Below are positions 8,597 to 16,965 of a DNA stretch of 64,000 nt, in pieces. The stretch comes from Marinicauda salina (GTDB taxonomy: Bacteria; Pseudomonadota; Alphaproteobacteria; Caulobacterales; Maricaulaceae): positions 744,001 to 808,000 of the forward strand of contig NZ_QEXV01000001.1 of the NCBI RefSeq assembly GCF_003122085.1. Reading direction: 5' to 3'. The notes under the pieces are model-generated. The model was not told where the DNA came from. It searched no databases and saw only the letters and a list, made by a program, of their open reading frames with translations. The translations under genes were made by a program, and so were the position numbers. How positions within the stretch are numbered: the first letter of the stretch is position 1; every line of letters begins with the position of its first letter.

Positions 8597-8833
8597 CTAG
8601 CGGCGGCCGCCGCGTCCCTTCTTCGGGATCAGACCTTCGCGCTGGGCGCGCTTGCGGGCCAGCTTACGGGCCCGGCGGATCGCCTCGGCCTTCTGTCGCG
8701 CACGCTTTTCGGAGGGCTTCTCGTAGTGGTTCCGGCGCTTCATCTCGCGGAAGGTGCCCTCCCGCTGCATCTTCTTTTTCAACGCCTTGAGCGCTTGCTC
8801 GACGTTGTTATCGCGCACGACGATCTGGACGAT
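8597..8833 (-). CDS. rpsU: 30S ribosomal protein S21, apparent AUC start
   Basis: 78 residues including the S21 signature [20 protein letters not shown] and the basic tail KKGRGGRR. S21 sits on the 30S platform near the anti-Shine-Dalgarno region. No ATG, GTG or TTG occurs where the conserved N-terminus should begin. The codon that gives the expected (M)VQIVVRDNN is ATC at 8833-8831, placed 4-7 bases after an AAGGGAGAGAG ribosome-binding site. The only nearby ordinary start in frame is a GTG five codons further in (8818), badly spaced from that site and removing conserved residues. An upstream ATG at 9046 would add 71 unrelated residues. The gene is divergent from coq9. Confidence 0.85.
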   Translation of the reverse strand: MVQIVVRDNNVEQALKALKKKMQREGTFREMKRRNHYEKPSEKRARQKAEAIRRARKLARKRAQREGLIPKKGRGGRR

Positions 8834-9044
8834 GGCTCTCTCTCCCTTGTCTTCGGTGCGGTTCGGGACCGCGCTCGTCAGAATAACACACGACGGGCGC
8901 GAAGAGCTGCATTCGTCCTTCGCGTCCGCGCCGGATCGCTTCAATGAGGCGCGGGCTTTAGCAGAGCCCCCGCGCGCTGTCCATAGCAGGCGCGGAAGGC
9001 GCGCCCGCGTGACGCGCCGGCTTTCGAGGACTATGTAGGAAGCC

Positions 9045-9713
9045 ATGAGCGAATTTCACGACCACCCCCGCGCCGACGCCGCTCGCGACGCCCTGCTCGC
9101 CGCGGCGCTGCCCGAAGCCGCCTTCGACGGCTGGAGCGAGGCGACGCTCGCCCGCGCCGCCGAGGCCGCCGGGCTGAGCGAAGGCGAGGTCGAGCTCTAC
9201 TGCCCGGGCGGCGTGCTGGACATCCTGGAGACCTGGTCGCGGCGCGCCGACGCCGGCGCGGAGGCCGCGATCGCCGCCGCCCCGCCGCCCAACCGCATCC
9301 GCGACAAGGTCGCGAACGCGGTGATGATCCGGCTCGACCAGATGGCCGGCGAGGAGGAGGCCGCCGCGCGCGCCCGCGCCCGGCTCATGCTGCCCGACGC
9401 CGCCGATCGGGGCGCGCGCCTGCTCTGGGCGACCGCCGATATGATCTGGCGGGCGATCGGGGATACGTCGACGGACGGGAATTTCTACTCCAAGCGCGCC
9501 ATTCTTTCGGGCGTCTACGCCTCGACGCTGGCGATCTGGCTCGAGGAGTCCGATCCCGAGAAGCCGAAGACGCGCACCTTCCTCGACCGGCGCATCGACA
9601 ACGTCATGCAGTTCGAGAAGGCCAAGGCGGGCTGGCGCAAGGCGACGTCAGGCCTGCCCGATCTCGCCGGCCTCGCCGCGCGGCTGAGATACGGGCCGGG
9701 GCGACGGGTTTAG
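9045..9713 (+). CDS. COQ9-family ubiquinone biosynthesis protein
   Basis: 222 residues. The N-terminal 70 residues resemble a TetR-like helix-turn-helix ([24 protein letters not shown]), as in COQ9. The C-terminal half carries the COQ9 signature [26 protein letters not shown] and [18 protein letters not shown]9 is a lipid-binding helper that presents quinone precursors to the ring-modifying enzyme COQ7; bacterial COQ9 genes are found almost only in alphaproteobacteria, which supports the taxonomic placement. The ATG is preceded by GTAGGAAGCC. It is divergent from rpsU and convergent with purK. Confidence 0.9.
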   Translation: MSEFHDHPRADAARDALLAAALPEAAFDGWSEATLARAAEAAGLSEGEVELYCPGGVLDILETWSRRADAGAEAAIAAAPPPNRIRDKVANAVMIRLDQMAGEEEAAARARARLMLPDAADRGARLLWATADMIWRAIGDTSTDGNFYSKRAILSGVYASTLAIWLEESDPEKPKTRTFLDRRIDNVMQFEKAKAGWRKATSGLPDLAGLAARLRYGPGRRV

Positions 9714-9732
9714 GGGTTCCGGCGCATCACCG

Positions 9733-9821
9733 TCTCGGCCCTTGGACTTGATCCAAGGGCCCAGTCGTCAGCAATCGAAGGCCTTGGCCATGGGCCCTTG
9801 GATCAAGTCCAAGGGCCGAGA
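9733..9821. repeat. 31-bp perfect inverted repeat between coq9 and purK
   Basis: Two arms, 9733-9763 and 9791-9821, are exact reverse complements over 31 bp around a 27-base loop. Each arm contains its own smaller palindrome, GGCCCTTGGA and TCCAAGGGCC around CTTGA, so a cruciform or several RNA hairpins can form. The core GGACTTGATCC is reminiscent of intergenic palindromic repeats known in alphaproteobacteria. It lies between convergent genes (stops 9713 and 9834) and may also terminate both transcripts. Confidence 0.85.
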
Positions 9822-9833
9822 AGGGCGGGGCGG

Positions 9834-10910
9834 CTACGGCAATCGGCTCAGAATATTCACATGGCCCATCTTGCGGCCGGGGCGGACGCCGCGCTTGCCG
9901 TAGAGGTGCAGCACGGCGTCGTCGTGGGCGAGCCAGCGCTTCCACGCGTTCGCCTCGTCGCCGATGAGGTTGATCATGCGCGCGGCCGAATGCGGCGCGG
10001 GATCGCCCAGCCCCCAGCCGGCGACGGCGCGGATATGCTGCTCGAACTGGCTGCACGCGCAGGCGTCCATGGTCCAGTGGCCGGTGTTGTGCACCCGCGG
10101 CGCGATCTCGTTGACCAGCAGCTTTCCGTCGTCGAGCTCGAACAGCTCGACGGCGATGACGCCCACATAGTCCAGCGCTTCCAGCAGCGTCGCCGCGATG
10201 CGCTCGGCCTCGGCGACGACGGCGGCGTCGGCGCGCGCCGGGGCGGCGCACTCGCGCAGGATCCCTTCGCCGTGCAGGTTCTCGCTGACCGGGTAGGCGG
10301 CGACATGACCCTCGACGTCGCGCGCGGCGACGATCGAGATCTCGCGGCGGAAATCGGCGAAGGCTTCCAGGATGGCGGGATGGCCGCCGATCTCGTCGAA
10401 GGCCGCCCCGGCCTCCTCGGCGGAGCGGACCACCGCCTGACCCTTGCCGTCATAGCCGAAGCGGCGGGTCTTGAGGATCGCCGGCCCGCCCAGCGTCTCG
10501 AAGGCGGCGCGCGCCTCGGCGGCGGATTCGGCGTTCTCGAACGCGACCGTCGGCGCAGCGTGATCGTTGAGGAAGGTCTTCTCCACGAGCCGGTCCTGGG
10601 CGACCTCGAGCGCCTTCGGGCCGGGGCGCACGGGCGCCTCGGCGGCGGCGGCCTCGGCGGTCGCGACCGGCACGTTCTCGAACTCGTAGGTCACCGCCGA
10701 GACGCTGCCGGCGAAGCGCGCAACGGCGTCGAGATCGTCATACTCGGCGACGATTGTCTCCGCGGCGACGCGGGAGGCGGGGCTGTCGTGCTCGGGGGCG
10801 AAGATCACCGCGTCGAGACCGAGCCGCGCGGCGGCCATGGCCAGCATGCGGCCGAGCTGCCCGCCGCCCAGGATCCCGACGCGCGCTCCGGGCTCGAGAT
10901 AGTCGCTCAC
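9834..10910 (-). CDS. purK: N5-carboxyaminoimidazole ribonucleotide synthase
   Basis: 358 residues, the usual PurK length. It opens with the ATP-grasp preamble GARVGILGGGQLGRMLAMAAARLG. The ATP-grasp core follows with ILKTRRFGYDGKGQ (the glycine-rich ATP loop), then AVELFELDDGKLLVNEIAPRVHNTGHWT, which holds the metal-binding Glu and Asn. The enzyme carboxylates aminoimidazole ribonucleotide with ATP and bicarbonate in purine synthesis. It starts 4 bases after the purE stop, giving a standard purEK operon. Confidence 0.97.
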   Translation of the reverse strand: MSDYLEPGARVGILGGGQLGRMLAMAAARLGLDAVIFAPEHDSPASRVAAETIVAEYDDLDAVARFAGSVSAVTYEFENVPVATAEAAAAEAPVRPGPKALEVAQDRLVEKTFLNDHAAPTVAFENAESAAEARAAFETLGGPAILKTRRFGYDGKGQAVVRSAEEAGAAFDEIGGHPAILEAFADFRREISIVAARDVEGHVAAYPVSENLHGEGILRECAAPARADAAVVAEAERIAATLLEALDYVGVIAVELFELDDGKLLVNEIAPRVHNTGHWTMDACACSQFEQHIRAVAGWGLGDPAPHSAARMINLIGDEANAWKRWLAHDDAVLHLYGKRGVRPGRKMGHVNILSRLP

Positions 10911-10914
10911 GGGT

Positions 10915-11415
10915 TCAGTCCTCGACGGTGTCCGGCACGGCGGCGGTCTGTTCGGCGCGCCAGGCCTCGACGCGCGCCATCACGGCGTCGTCGGCGAGCC
11001 CCACGATCGAGGCCGCCAGCAGGCCGGCGTTCTTCGCGCCGGCCTGGCCGATGGCGAGCGAGCCGACGGGCACGCCGCCGGGCATCTGCACGATGGAGAG
11101 CAGGCTGTCGAGGCCCTTGAGCGCCTTCGACTCGACCGGCACGCCGAGCACGGGCAGGGGCGTCATCGCCGCGATCATGCCCGGCAGGTGGGCCGCGCCG
11201 CCGGCGCCGGCGATGATCACCTTCACCCCGCGCGCCCTGGCGGTCTTCGCGAACTCGCTCATCCGGTCGGGCGTGCGGTGGGCGGAGACGACGCGCGCGT
11301 CGTAATCCACGCCGAGCGCGTCGAGCGCCTCGGCGGCGGCCTTCATGGTCGGCCAGTCCGACCGCGATCCCATCACGATGGCGACCGGGGCGGCTTGGGC
11401 GTCAGTCTCGCTCAT
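10915..11415 (-). CDS. purE: N5-CAIR mutase
   Basis: 166 residues. The class I PurE signature [23 protein letters not shown] lies at the N-terminus. The catalytic segment [11 protein letters not shown], with the active-site histidine, follows near residue 45. [26 protein letters not shown] completes the active site. PurE converts N5-CAIR from PurK into CAIR. It is first gene of the purEK pair and faces away from the diguanylate cyclase gene across about 150 bp. Confidence 0.97.
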   Translation of the reverse strand: MSETDAQAAPVAIVMGSRSDWPTMKAAAEALDALGVDYDARVVSAHRTPDRMSEFAKTARARGVKVIIAGAGGAAHLPGMIAAMTPLPVLGVPVESKALKGLDSLLSIVQMPGGVPVGSLAIGQAGAKNAGLLAASIVGLADDAVMARVEAWRAEQTAAVPDTVED

Positions 11416-11564
11416 GGCGTTCGCGCTCTCAGCGAAAGGAAGCGCGGCAGGGTAGTCGTGCGCCGGACCGCGTCAAGACGGGCGGAAACGCCTTGTTAGG
11501 CTTGACCCTTTCTTAACCGCGCCGGGCGAGTCTGCGGGCCTCTGGGGAGACAAGAGGGCGCGCC

Positions 11565-12299
11565 ATGCGCATTCGCTCCAGCGATCCCGTCTCCGGCGCC
11601 GCGCCGGCGGGACGCGCCGATCGCAAGACCGAAGACTCCGCCGGCGCCGCCGGCGCCGCCGAGTCCGCGTCCGCCGGGGCTGCGCGCGACACGGCGTCCA
11701 TCATGGGCGTGCCGGAAAGCGAGCTCACCGTGAACGTCCAGCGCGCCCTGCTCAGCCTGATGGGCGAGGTCGACGCGCTGCGGAAGGAGACCGACGCGCT
11801 GCGCGCCAAGGTGCGCGATCTCGAGGCGCTGGCCGATCGCGACGCCATGCTGCCCGTGCTCAATCGCCGCGCCTTCCTGCGCGAGGTCTCCAAGGCGCTG
11901 GCGCTGGCCGAGCGCCACGAGGCGCCCTCGGCGCTGGTCTATCTCGATCTCAACGGCTTCAAGCAGATCAACGACGCCCACGGCCACGCCGCCGGCGACG
12001 CCGTGCTCAAGGGCGTTGCCGACCTGCTGGTGGCCCATGTCCGCGAGACCGACGCCGTCGGCCGGCTGGGCGGCGACGAGTTCGGCGTGGTGCTCACCCT
12101 GACGCCGACCGAGGCGGCCGAGCGCAAGGCGGCCGAACTCGCCCGCGCGATCGAGTCGACGCCGATCATGCAGGGCGACCGGGAACTGCGCGTGGGCGCG
12201 GCGTGGGGCGTCCAGCCGCTCGAGAGCGGGCTTGGCGTGGAGACCGCCATGGCCAAGGCCGACGCGGCGATGTACGCGCGCAAGTCCTCGGCGGCCTGA
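11565..12299 (+). CDS. GGDEF-domain diguanylate cyclase
   Basis: 244 residues. The N-terminal 50 residues are Ala/Gly-rich and probably disordered. A short coiled coil follows (about 65-90, LMGEVDALRKETDALRAKVRDLEALADRD). The GGDEF domain occupies about 90-244 and has an intact active site GGDEF near 169-173. The product-inhibition I-site RxxD (RETD) lies exactly five residues upstream. It should therefore be an active, feedback-inhibited cyclase making cyclic di-GMP, which in this group controls motility versus attachment. No sensor domain is visible. It converges with the 12303 gene, 3 bp between stops. Confidence 0.9.
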   Translation: MRIRSSDPVSGAAPAGRADRKTEDSAGAAGAAESASAGAARDTASIMGVPESELTVNVQRALLSLMGEVDALRKETDALRAKVRDLEALADRDAMLPVLNRRAFLREVSKALALAERHEAPSALVYLDLNGFKQINDAHGHAAGDAVLKGVADLLVAHVRETDAVGRLGGDEFGVVLTLTPTEAAERKAAELARAIESTPIMQGDRELRVGAAWGVQPLESGLGVETAMAKADAAMYARKSSAA

Positions 12300-12302
12300 G
12301 CC

Positions 12303-12800
12303 TCAGCCCTCGTCCTTGCCGCCCCTGATCACGCGGAAGACGGGGCGCTCTCCGACAGGTTTCTCATCGGGTTCGGGCGTCGGCTCGGCGGCTTCCGGCG
12401 CGTCGGCGTCCTCGACATCCTCGTTGATGTCCCGGGCGCGGGATTTCGGCGGCGTCTTGCGTTTGAAGCCGGAGCCGCGGGACTTGAAGCTCGAGCGCTT
12501 CGGCTGGGCTCCCTTGCCCTTCGCCTTCTTCTCGATCTCCTTGAGCTTCATGAGCTGGAGCCGCGAGAGCGGCTCGTCGAGATCGCCCTTCTCGGGATCG
12601 GCGAAGGCCGAGCCGTACTCCTCGAGCCGGTCCTCGACCGAATCGAGAAACTCCGCCTCCCAGTCGGACAGGAGCCGGCGCGCCTCCTCGGCGGCTTCGG
12701 GGTCGTCGCTTTCGGCGATCGCCTTCTCGGCGGCGCCCTTGGCCCGGCGCAGGCGGTTGAGCGCGCGGCGTTTCTTGCGGTCGTCGACCTCGCGCGCCAT
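12303..12800 (-). CDS. Conserved basic/acidic hypothetical protein
   Basis: 165 residues, highly charged. The N-terminal 30 residues are Arg/Lys-rich (DRKKRRALNRLRRAKGAAEK). A helical acidic middle follows (about 30-85), then a Lys/Arg-rich stretch (KKAKGKGAQPKRSSFKSR) and a Pro/Glu-rich disordered tail. No enzyme motif, signal peptide or membrane span is visible, and I cannot assign a family. It lies 11 bp downstream of gapR and probably shares its transcript; nucleic-acid contact is possible from the charge pattern, but this is inference only. Confidence 0.75.
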   Translation of the reverse strand: MAREVDDRKKRRALNRLRRAKGAAEKAIAESDDPEAAEEARRLLSDWEAEFLDSVEDRLEEYGSAFADPEKGDLDEPLSRLQLMKLKEIEKKAKGKGAQPKRSSFKSRGSGFKRKTPPKSRARDINEDVEDADAPEAAEPTPEPDEKPVGERPVFRVIRGGKDEG

Positions 12801-12811
12801 CGCCCCCGCCG

Positions 12812-13099
12812 TCAGTCTTCTCCCAGGGCGCCGAGATACAGCTCAAGCAGGGCTTCCTGCTCCTGGCGCTCCTGGCGGTCCTGCTTTCTCAGCGAGATCA
12901 CCTTGCGCAGGACCTTGGTGTCGAAGCCCATCGCCTTGGCCTCGGCGTAGACTTCCTTGATGTCGGCGGCGATGCCCGCCTTCTCCTCCTCCAGCCGCTC
13001 GATGCGCGCCACGAAGCTCTTGATCTGGTCGCGGGCGACCCCGCCCACGGCGTCGGACTGGTCGGTCTGGGGAGCGGCGGCGGGGCTGGTGTCGGCCAT
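12812..13099 (-). CDS. gapR: GapR/DUF2312 nucleoid-associated protein
   Basis: 95 residues from the ATG at 13099, preceded by GAGGATCC; an in-frame extension upstream has no family similarity. The core [30 protein letters not shown] is the long dimerising helix of GapR. The following [20 protein letters not shown] is the conserved DNA-contacting and tetramer part. GapR encircles overtwisted, AT-rich DNA and supports replication and gyrase/topoisomerase IV function in Caulobacter and other alphaproteobacteria. The 12303 gene follows by 11 bp. Confidence 0.92.
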   Translation of the reverse strand: MADTSPAAAPQTDQSDAVGGVARDQIKSFVARIERLEEEKAGIAADIKEVYAEAKAMGFDTKVLRKVISLRKQDRQERQEQEALLELYLGALGED

Positions 13100-13206
13100 G
13101 GCGGATCCTCTGGCGTCGTGGAAGGGGGACGGGCCGGCCAGTCTAGACCGGGTCGGGACCGTGGGCATAGGCGAGCAGCGCGGGCCTGCGCAAGCCCCGG
13201 CGCCGC

Positions 13207-14160
13207 CTATTCGCTCCGCGCGATCACCGCAGCCAGCGCCTCGGCGACGCGGCCGGGATGGTGATGGTGCAGGTTGTGGCCCGCGCCCTCGACCAGGACG
13301 AGCTCGCCCCGGGGCAGCGTCTCGGCGACCGGGACGGCGTGGCGGCGCGTCGAGACGACGGTGTCCTTCGGTCCCGCGATGAGGATCACCGGCTGGTCGA
13401 TCTCGGCGTAGCGCGTCTCCTGGACGGCGAGGTGTTCGTTGACGTTGGCCATGTCGGCGGCGTTGGCGCGCCAGGCCGACGCGCGCAGGATGAGCGGCAG
13501 GCGGGTGCGCTCGACATAGTTCTCGGGCACCGGCTCGGGGCTGAAGGCCTCGGCCGCGCCGTCGGCCAGCCGGGACGCCCCGATCGTGGGCGCGATCGCC
13601 CGCGTCATCACCGTTCCCGCGACCGGCCACAGCGTCACGCGGTTGTACCAGGCCGCCTCGCCGACCCAGGCGCGGACGGCCGGCGCGATCAACACGGCGC
13701 CCTTCGTCCGGTCGGGGTGATCCATCATCAGGCGCAGCGTGATCGCCGCGCCCCAGGAATGGCCGATCACCGCGGCGCGCTCGATCCCGACGGCGTCGAG
13801 AAAGGCCGCGATCAGCGCGGCCTCGCGCTCGGGGCTCCAGTCCCCGTCCGGCCGCTCGCTCCAGCCCAGGCCGGGCCGGTCCAGCCAGATCACGCGGTAT
13901 TCCAAGAGCGCGTCCTCCAACGCGACGCGCGGCTCGTTGAGATTGCTCGACGCGCCGTGCAGGACGAGGACGGGCTCGGCGTCGGCCGGGCCGGTCTCGC
14001 GGTAGTGAAGCCGCGTTCCCTCGACCGCGATGAAGCGGCCCTCCGGCGGGAAGCGCTCGGCCAGCGTCCGTCCCGCGCCGGCGCCGGTCGCGCAGGCGGC
14101 GAGCAGGAAGAGCCCCGCGCCGGCGGTCAGCGTGGCGATGAGGAGGGTCATGCGGATCAC
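13207..14160 (-). CDS. Lipoprotein alpha/beta hydrolase
   Basis: 317 residues. A hydrophobic signal ends in a lipobox LLAAC (Cys about 23), so the protein is probably lipid-anchored on the periplasmic side. The hydrolase fold shows the oxyanion motif LVLHGASSN, a nucleophile elbow GHSWGAA, an acidic residue in [11 protein letters not shown], and a histidine in [15 protein letters not shown]. The four histidines near the end make the exact catalytic one ambiguous. The cap region (about 160-230) suggests a small, hydrophobic ester or epoxide-like substrate, which cannot be specified. The TPR protein gene begins 46 bp on the far side of its start, in the same direction. Confidence 0.85.
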   Translation of the reverse strand: MIRMTLLIATLTAGAGLFLLAACATGAGAGRTLAERFPPEGRFIAVEGTRLHYRETGPADAEPVLVLHGASSNLNEPRVALEDALLEYRVIWLDRPGLGWSERPDGDWSPEREAALIAAFLDAVGIERAAVIGHSWGAAITLRLMMDHPDRTKGAVLIAPAVRAWVGEAAWYNRVTLWPVAGTVMTRAIAPTIGASRLADGAAEAFSPEPVPENYVERTRLPLILRASAWRANAADMANVNEHLAVQETRYAEIDQPVILIAGPKDTVVSTRRHAVPVAETLPRGELVLVEGAGHNLHHHHPGRVAEALAAVIARSE

Positions 14161-14173
14161 GCCGGCCGGCGTC

Positions 14174-14776
14174 CTAGAGCGCGCGCCCGGCGAGGCGGCG
14201 TTCGAGACGGGCCTGGGCGCTGCGGGCGCGCTCGTGGCGGGGATAAAGCCGGAGCGCCTCCTCGTAGGCGGCGAGCGCGGCTTCCGGCTCGTCGGCCTGC
14301 TCGAGCGCCTGTCCGAGCATGGCGTAGGCGTCGAAGCGGCGCGGCTCCAGCTCGATGGCCGTGTTGAGCGCCTCCAGCGCGAACGGCCAGTCGCCGGCCG
14401 CCGCGGCGGCCTCTGCGGAGACGACCCAGGCCTCGGCGAAATCCGGTTCGAGCCGCCGCAGATGCGTGTATTGCCGCTCGGCTGTGGCCATGTCGCCCTG
14501 GGCGGCCGCCTCGGCGCCCCGCTGCAAAAGGAGATCGGCCGTCGGGCCGGCCTTCTGGCGCCAGAGCGAGCGCACCTCGTCGGCGATCGCGGCGGCTTCC
14601 TCGTCGGTCTCGGCGGCGCGCAGATCGGCGAGCCGGACGTCGAGACGCTCGTCGAGCGTCATCCGCGGCGCGTCTTCGCGTCCGGTGAGGTCGATTCCCG
14701 CCTCGCCCGGGGCGGCGTCGGCCTCCTGGGCGGCGAGAGCGAGACAGGCGGCGAGCCAGATCATCATCGTGACCAT
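14174..14776 (-). CDS. Secreted tetratricopeptide-repeat protein
   Basis: 200 residues from an ATG preceded by CAGGATT; a longer frame to 14863 would overlap the HAD gene and lacks a good site. Residues 1-22 (MVTMMIWLAACLALAAQEADA) form a signal peptide, or a lipoprotein signal if the LAAC is used. Two or three TPR units are visible in the C-terminal half: AEAWVVSAEAAAAAGDWPFALEALNTAIELEPR and FDAYAMLGQALEQADEPEAALAAYEEALRLYPR. It lies 37 bp after the HAD gene in the same direction. TPR proteins scaffold protein-protein contacts; the partner is unknown. Confidence 0.8.
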   Translation of the reverse strand: MVTMMIWLAACLALAAQEADAAPGEAGIDLTGREDAPRMTLDERLDVRLADLRAAETDEEAAAIADEVRSLWRQKAGPTADLLLQRGAEAAAQGDMATAERQYTHLRRLEPDFAEAWVVSAEAAAAAGDWPFALEALNTAIELEPRRFDAYAMLGQALEQADEPEAALAAYEEALRLYPRHERARSAQARLERRLAGRAL

Positions 14777-14813
14777 AATCCTGTCGCGTAATGCGGCAAG
14801 AGCGCGGCCGGCC

Positions 14814-15425
14814 TCAGACCGGCAGGCCGGCCTCGCGCAGGGCGGCGCGTGTCTTCGCCGCATCGGTGAAGACGAGGCCGGGAAAGCCCGCCTCGGCGGC
14901 GGCGGCGACGTTCTCCGCCTTGTCGTCGACGAACAGCGTCTCGTCGGGGCGGTGGCCGATGCGCTCCGCGGTGATGGCGTAGATGCGCGGATCGGGCTTG
15001 GCGACGCCTTCGGCTCCGCTCACCACCGTCTCGCGCAGGCGCTCGAGTTCCGGGTACAGGTCCAGCAGCGGACGCCATTTCTCGGCGGGCAGGTTGGACA
15101 GGCCGTACTGGGCCACGCCGGCGGCGTCGAGTTCGGTGAAGAGCGCGTCCATGCCCGCGACCCAGCCGTCGAACATCTCGTCCCAGCGCGCGTCCCAGGC
15201 GCGGATGAGATCGGCCTTGTCGGGATGAGCCGCGATCAGGCCGCGACGGTTCTCGGCCATGGTCGCGCCGCGATCGTGCGCGCCGTGCCAGTCCATAGTG
15301 CAGACGCGGCCGAGGAAATCGTCCACGGCCGCTTCGTCGGGCAGGAGTTTCGCGTAGAGCCGGCGCGGATCCCAGTCGACCAGGGTGTTGCCCAGGTCCC
15401 AGAGGACCGCGCGTGCGGGCGTCAC
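14814..15425 (-). CDS. HAD-family phosphatase (YihX-like)
   Basis: 203 residues. Motif I is WDLGNTLVDWDPR near residue 10: the first Asp (nucleophile) is present, with the DxGN form typical of YihX-like phosphatases rather than DxDxT. Motif II is LSNLPA near 98, motif III VAKPDPRIY near 137, and motif IV LFVDDKAENV near 165. It probably removes phosphate from a small sugar phosphate. The GTG start shares one base with the rpmJ stop (TAGTG), so translation is likely coupled to rpmJ. Confidence 0.88.
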   Translation of the reverse strand: MTPARAVLWDLGNTLVDWDPRRLYAKLLPDEAAVDDFLGRVCTMDWHGAHDRGATMAENRRGLIAAHPDKADLIRAWDARWDEMFDGWVAGMDALFTELDAAGVAQYGLSNLPAEKWRPLLDLYPELERLRETVVSGAEGVAKPDPRIYAITAERIGHRPDETLFVDDKAENVAAAAEAGFPGLVFTDAAKTRAALREAGLPV

Positions 15426-15550
15426 TAGCCCTGGCGGGCCTTGAAGCGCGGGTCGCGCTTGTTGATCACGTAGACGCGGCCGCGGCGGCGAACGACCTGG
15501 CAGCCGCGGTGGCGGTTCTTCAGCGAGCGGAGCGAGCTGCGCACTTTCAT
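15425..15550 (-). CDS. rpmJ: 50S ribosomal protein L36
   Basis: 41 residues ([20 protein letters not shown], then [21 protein letters not shown]). This is the zinc-ribbon-less form of L36 common in alphaproteobacteria, with a single Cys rather than the C-C-C-H set. It is too short for many gene finders. The stop codon overlaps the GTG of the HAD gene by one base. L36 packs against 23S rRNA in the large subunit. Confidence 0.95.
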   Translation of the reverse strand: MKVRSSLRSLKNRHRGCQVVRRRGRVYVINKRDPRFKARQG

Positions 15551-15738
15551 CGTTTCGCCTCTGTGGTCTCGGCCGGGGCCGTTGTCGACATGCCGGAAAT
15601 ACGAAGCGCGCTAGCTACACAAGGCCCCCGGCGAAGTCAACACGCAGACCGGGCGCATTCCAGCTCTCGCGCGCCGTCCGCGGCGCCTGTAGGATTCGCA
15701 TCTGGTGTTTCTTGATCCGTCCCGGAGGAGTTCCGTCC

Positions 15739-16959
15739 ATGCCGCTTCCCCGCCTGTTCGCCGGTCTCGTCGCAGCGCTCGGTCTCGCCGCCTGCGCGCA
15801 CGCCCAGCCCGCCGGCGAGAGCTTTGCGGACTGGAAGACCGGCTTCGCCGCCGAGCTGCGCGAGGAAGGCGTCGATCCCGCGATCGTGTCGTCGATGTTC
15901 GACGGGCTCGAGCCCGACATGGGCATCATCGAGCGCGACCGCTCCCAGCCCGAGTTCGTCCGGCCGGTCTGGGAGTATCTCCAGGGCGCGGCCTCCGAGG
16001 AGCGCGCCGCGAACGGGCGGGCCGCGCAGGCGCGCGTGGCGACGGATCTCGCCGCGATCGAGGCGCGCTACGGCGTCGACGCCGACATCCTGACCGCCGT
16101 GTGGGGGCTGGAGAGCGCCTATGGCGCGATCACCGGCGGAAACGACGTGGTGCGCTCGCTGGCGACGCTGGCCTGGGAGGGCCGCCGCCGGAATTGGGCC
16201 GAGCGCCAGCTGCGCGCCGTCTCCGACATGCTCGCGGCCGGCTACGCCGAGCGCGACCAGCTCACCGGCTCCTGGGCCGGCGCGATGGGCCAGACCCAGT
16301 TCATCCCGGCCACCTATCTTTCCCGCGCGGTCGATTTCGACGGCGACGGCAAGCGGAATATCTGGACCGACGAAGCCGACGCGCTGGCGTCGGCGGCCAA
16401 CCTGCTCGCCGAGGCCGGCTGGCGCGAGGGCGGACTGGTGGCCCAGGAAGTCGCCCTGCCGGAGGATTTCGATTTCGCGAGCTGGAGCGAGCGCGAAACC
16501 CGTCGGGTCTCCGACTGGTCGATGACGGGCGTCGAGCGCGTCGGCGGCGACTGGGAGACCGACGATCTCTACGCCCGGGCCCGCCTGGTTCTGCCCGCCG
16601 GGGCGGGCGGACCGGCCTTCCTGGTGTTCGACAATTTCGACGCGCTGATGGCCTACAACAACTCGACGGCCTACGCGCTCGGCGTGAGCTATCTCGCCCG
16701 CCGCATCGAGACCGGCGCCACGCTTCCCGGCGGCTGGCCGGAAGCGAACCCGCCGATCAATTACACGCAGTCGCAGGCGCTGCAGCGCGCGCTGACCGCG
16801 CTGGGCTATTCGACGAACGGGGTCGACGGGATCATCGGGCCGAACACGCGCCGCGCGCTGCAGGCCTTCCAGGCCGATCGCGGCCTGCCCGCCGACGGCT
16901 ATGCCGGCCGCCAGGCCTTCGACGCGGTGATGGCGGCCTCGGCCGCCGGCGACAGCTGA
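15739..16959 (+). CDS. Lytic murein transglycosylase (MltB type) with PG-binding domain
   Basis: 406 residues from the ATG that follows a GGAGGA ribosome-binding site by 9 bases. A signal ends in the lipobox LAAC, so it is probably an outer-membrane lipoprotein. The SLT_2/MltB catalytic domain (about 30-320) has the active-site Glu in AVWGLESAYGA. The family motifs AMGQTQFIPATYL and WTDEADALASAANLLAEAGW also occur. A C-terminal PG_binding_1 domain (about 335-400) contains ALTALGYSTNGVDGIIGPNT. It cleaves peptidoglycan glycan strands with formation of 1,6-anhydro ends. It converges with the MFS gene, 6 bp between stops. Confidence 0.92.
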   Translation: MPLPRLFAGLVAALGLAACAHAQPAGESFADWKTGFAAELREEGVDPAIVSSMFDGLEPDMGIIERDRSQPEFVRPVWEYLQGAASEERAANGRAAQARVATDLAAIEARYGVDADILTAVWGLESAYGAITGGNDVVRSLATLAWEGRRRNWAERQLRAVSDMLAAGYAERDQLTGSWAGAMGQTQFIPATYLSRAVDFDGDGKRNIWTDEADALASAANLLAEAGWREGGLVAQEVALPEDFDFASWSERETRRVSDWSMTGVERVGGDWETDDLYARARLVLPAGAGGPAFLVFDNFDALMAYNNSTAYALGVSYLARRIETGATLPGGWPEANPPINYTQSQALQRALTALGYSTNGVDGIIGPNTRRALQAFQADRGLPADGYAGRQAFDAVMAASAAGDS

Positions 16960-16965
16960 GGCGCC

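Noticed and set aside
6086-8947. 950-residue frame overlapping the ABC exporter in another plus-strand frame
   Set aside because: Arg-rich shadow of the ATPase and permease genes, which have intact motifs.
11500-11525. TTAACC upstream of the diguanylate cyclase as a CtrA site
   Set aside because: Only a half-site; the second TTAA at the required spacing is missing.
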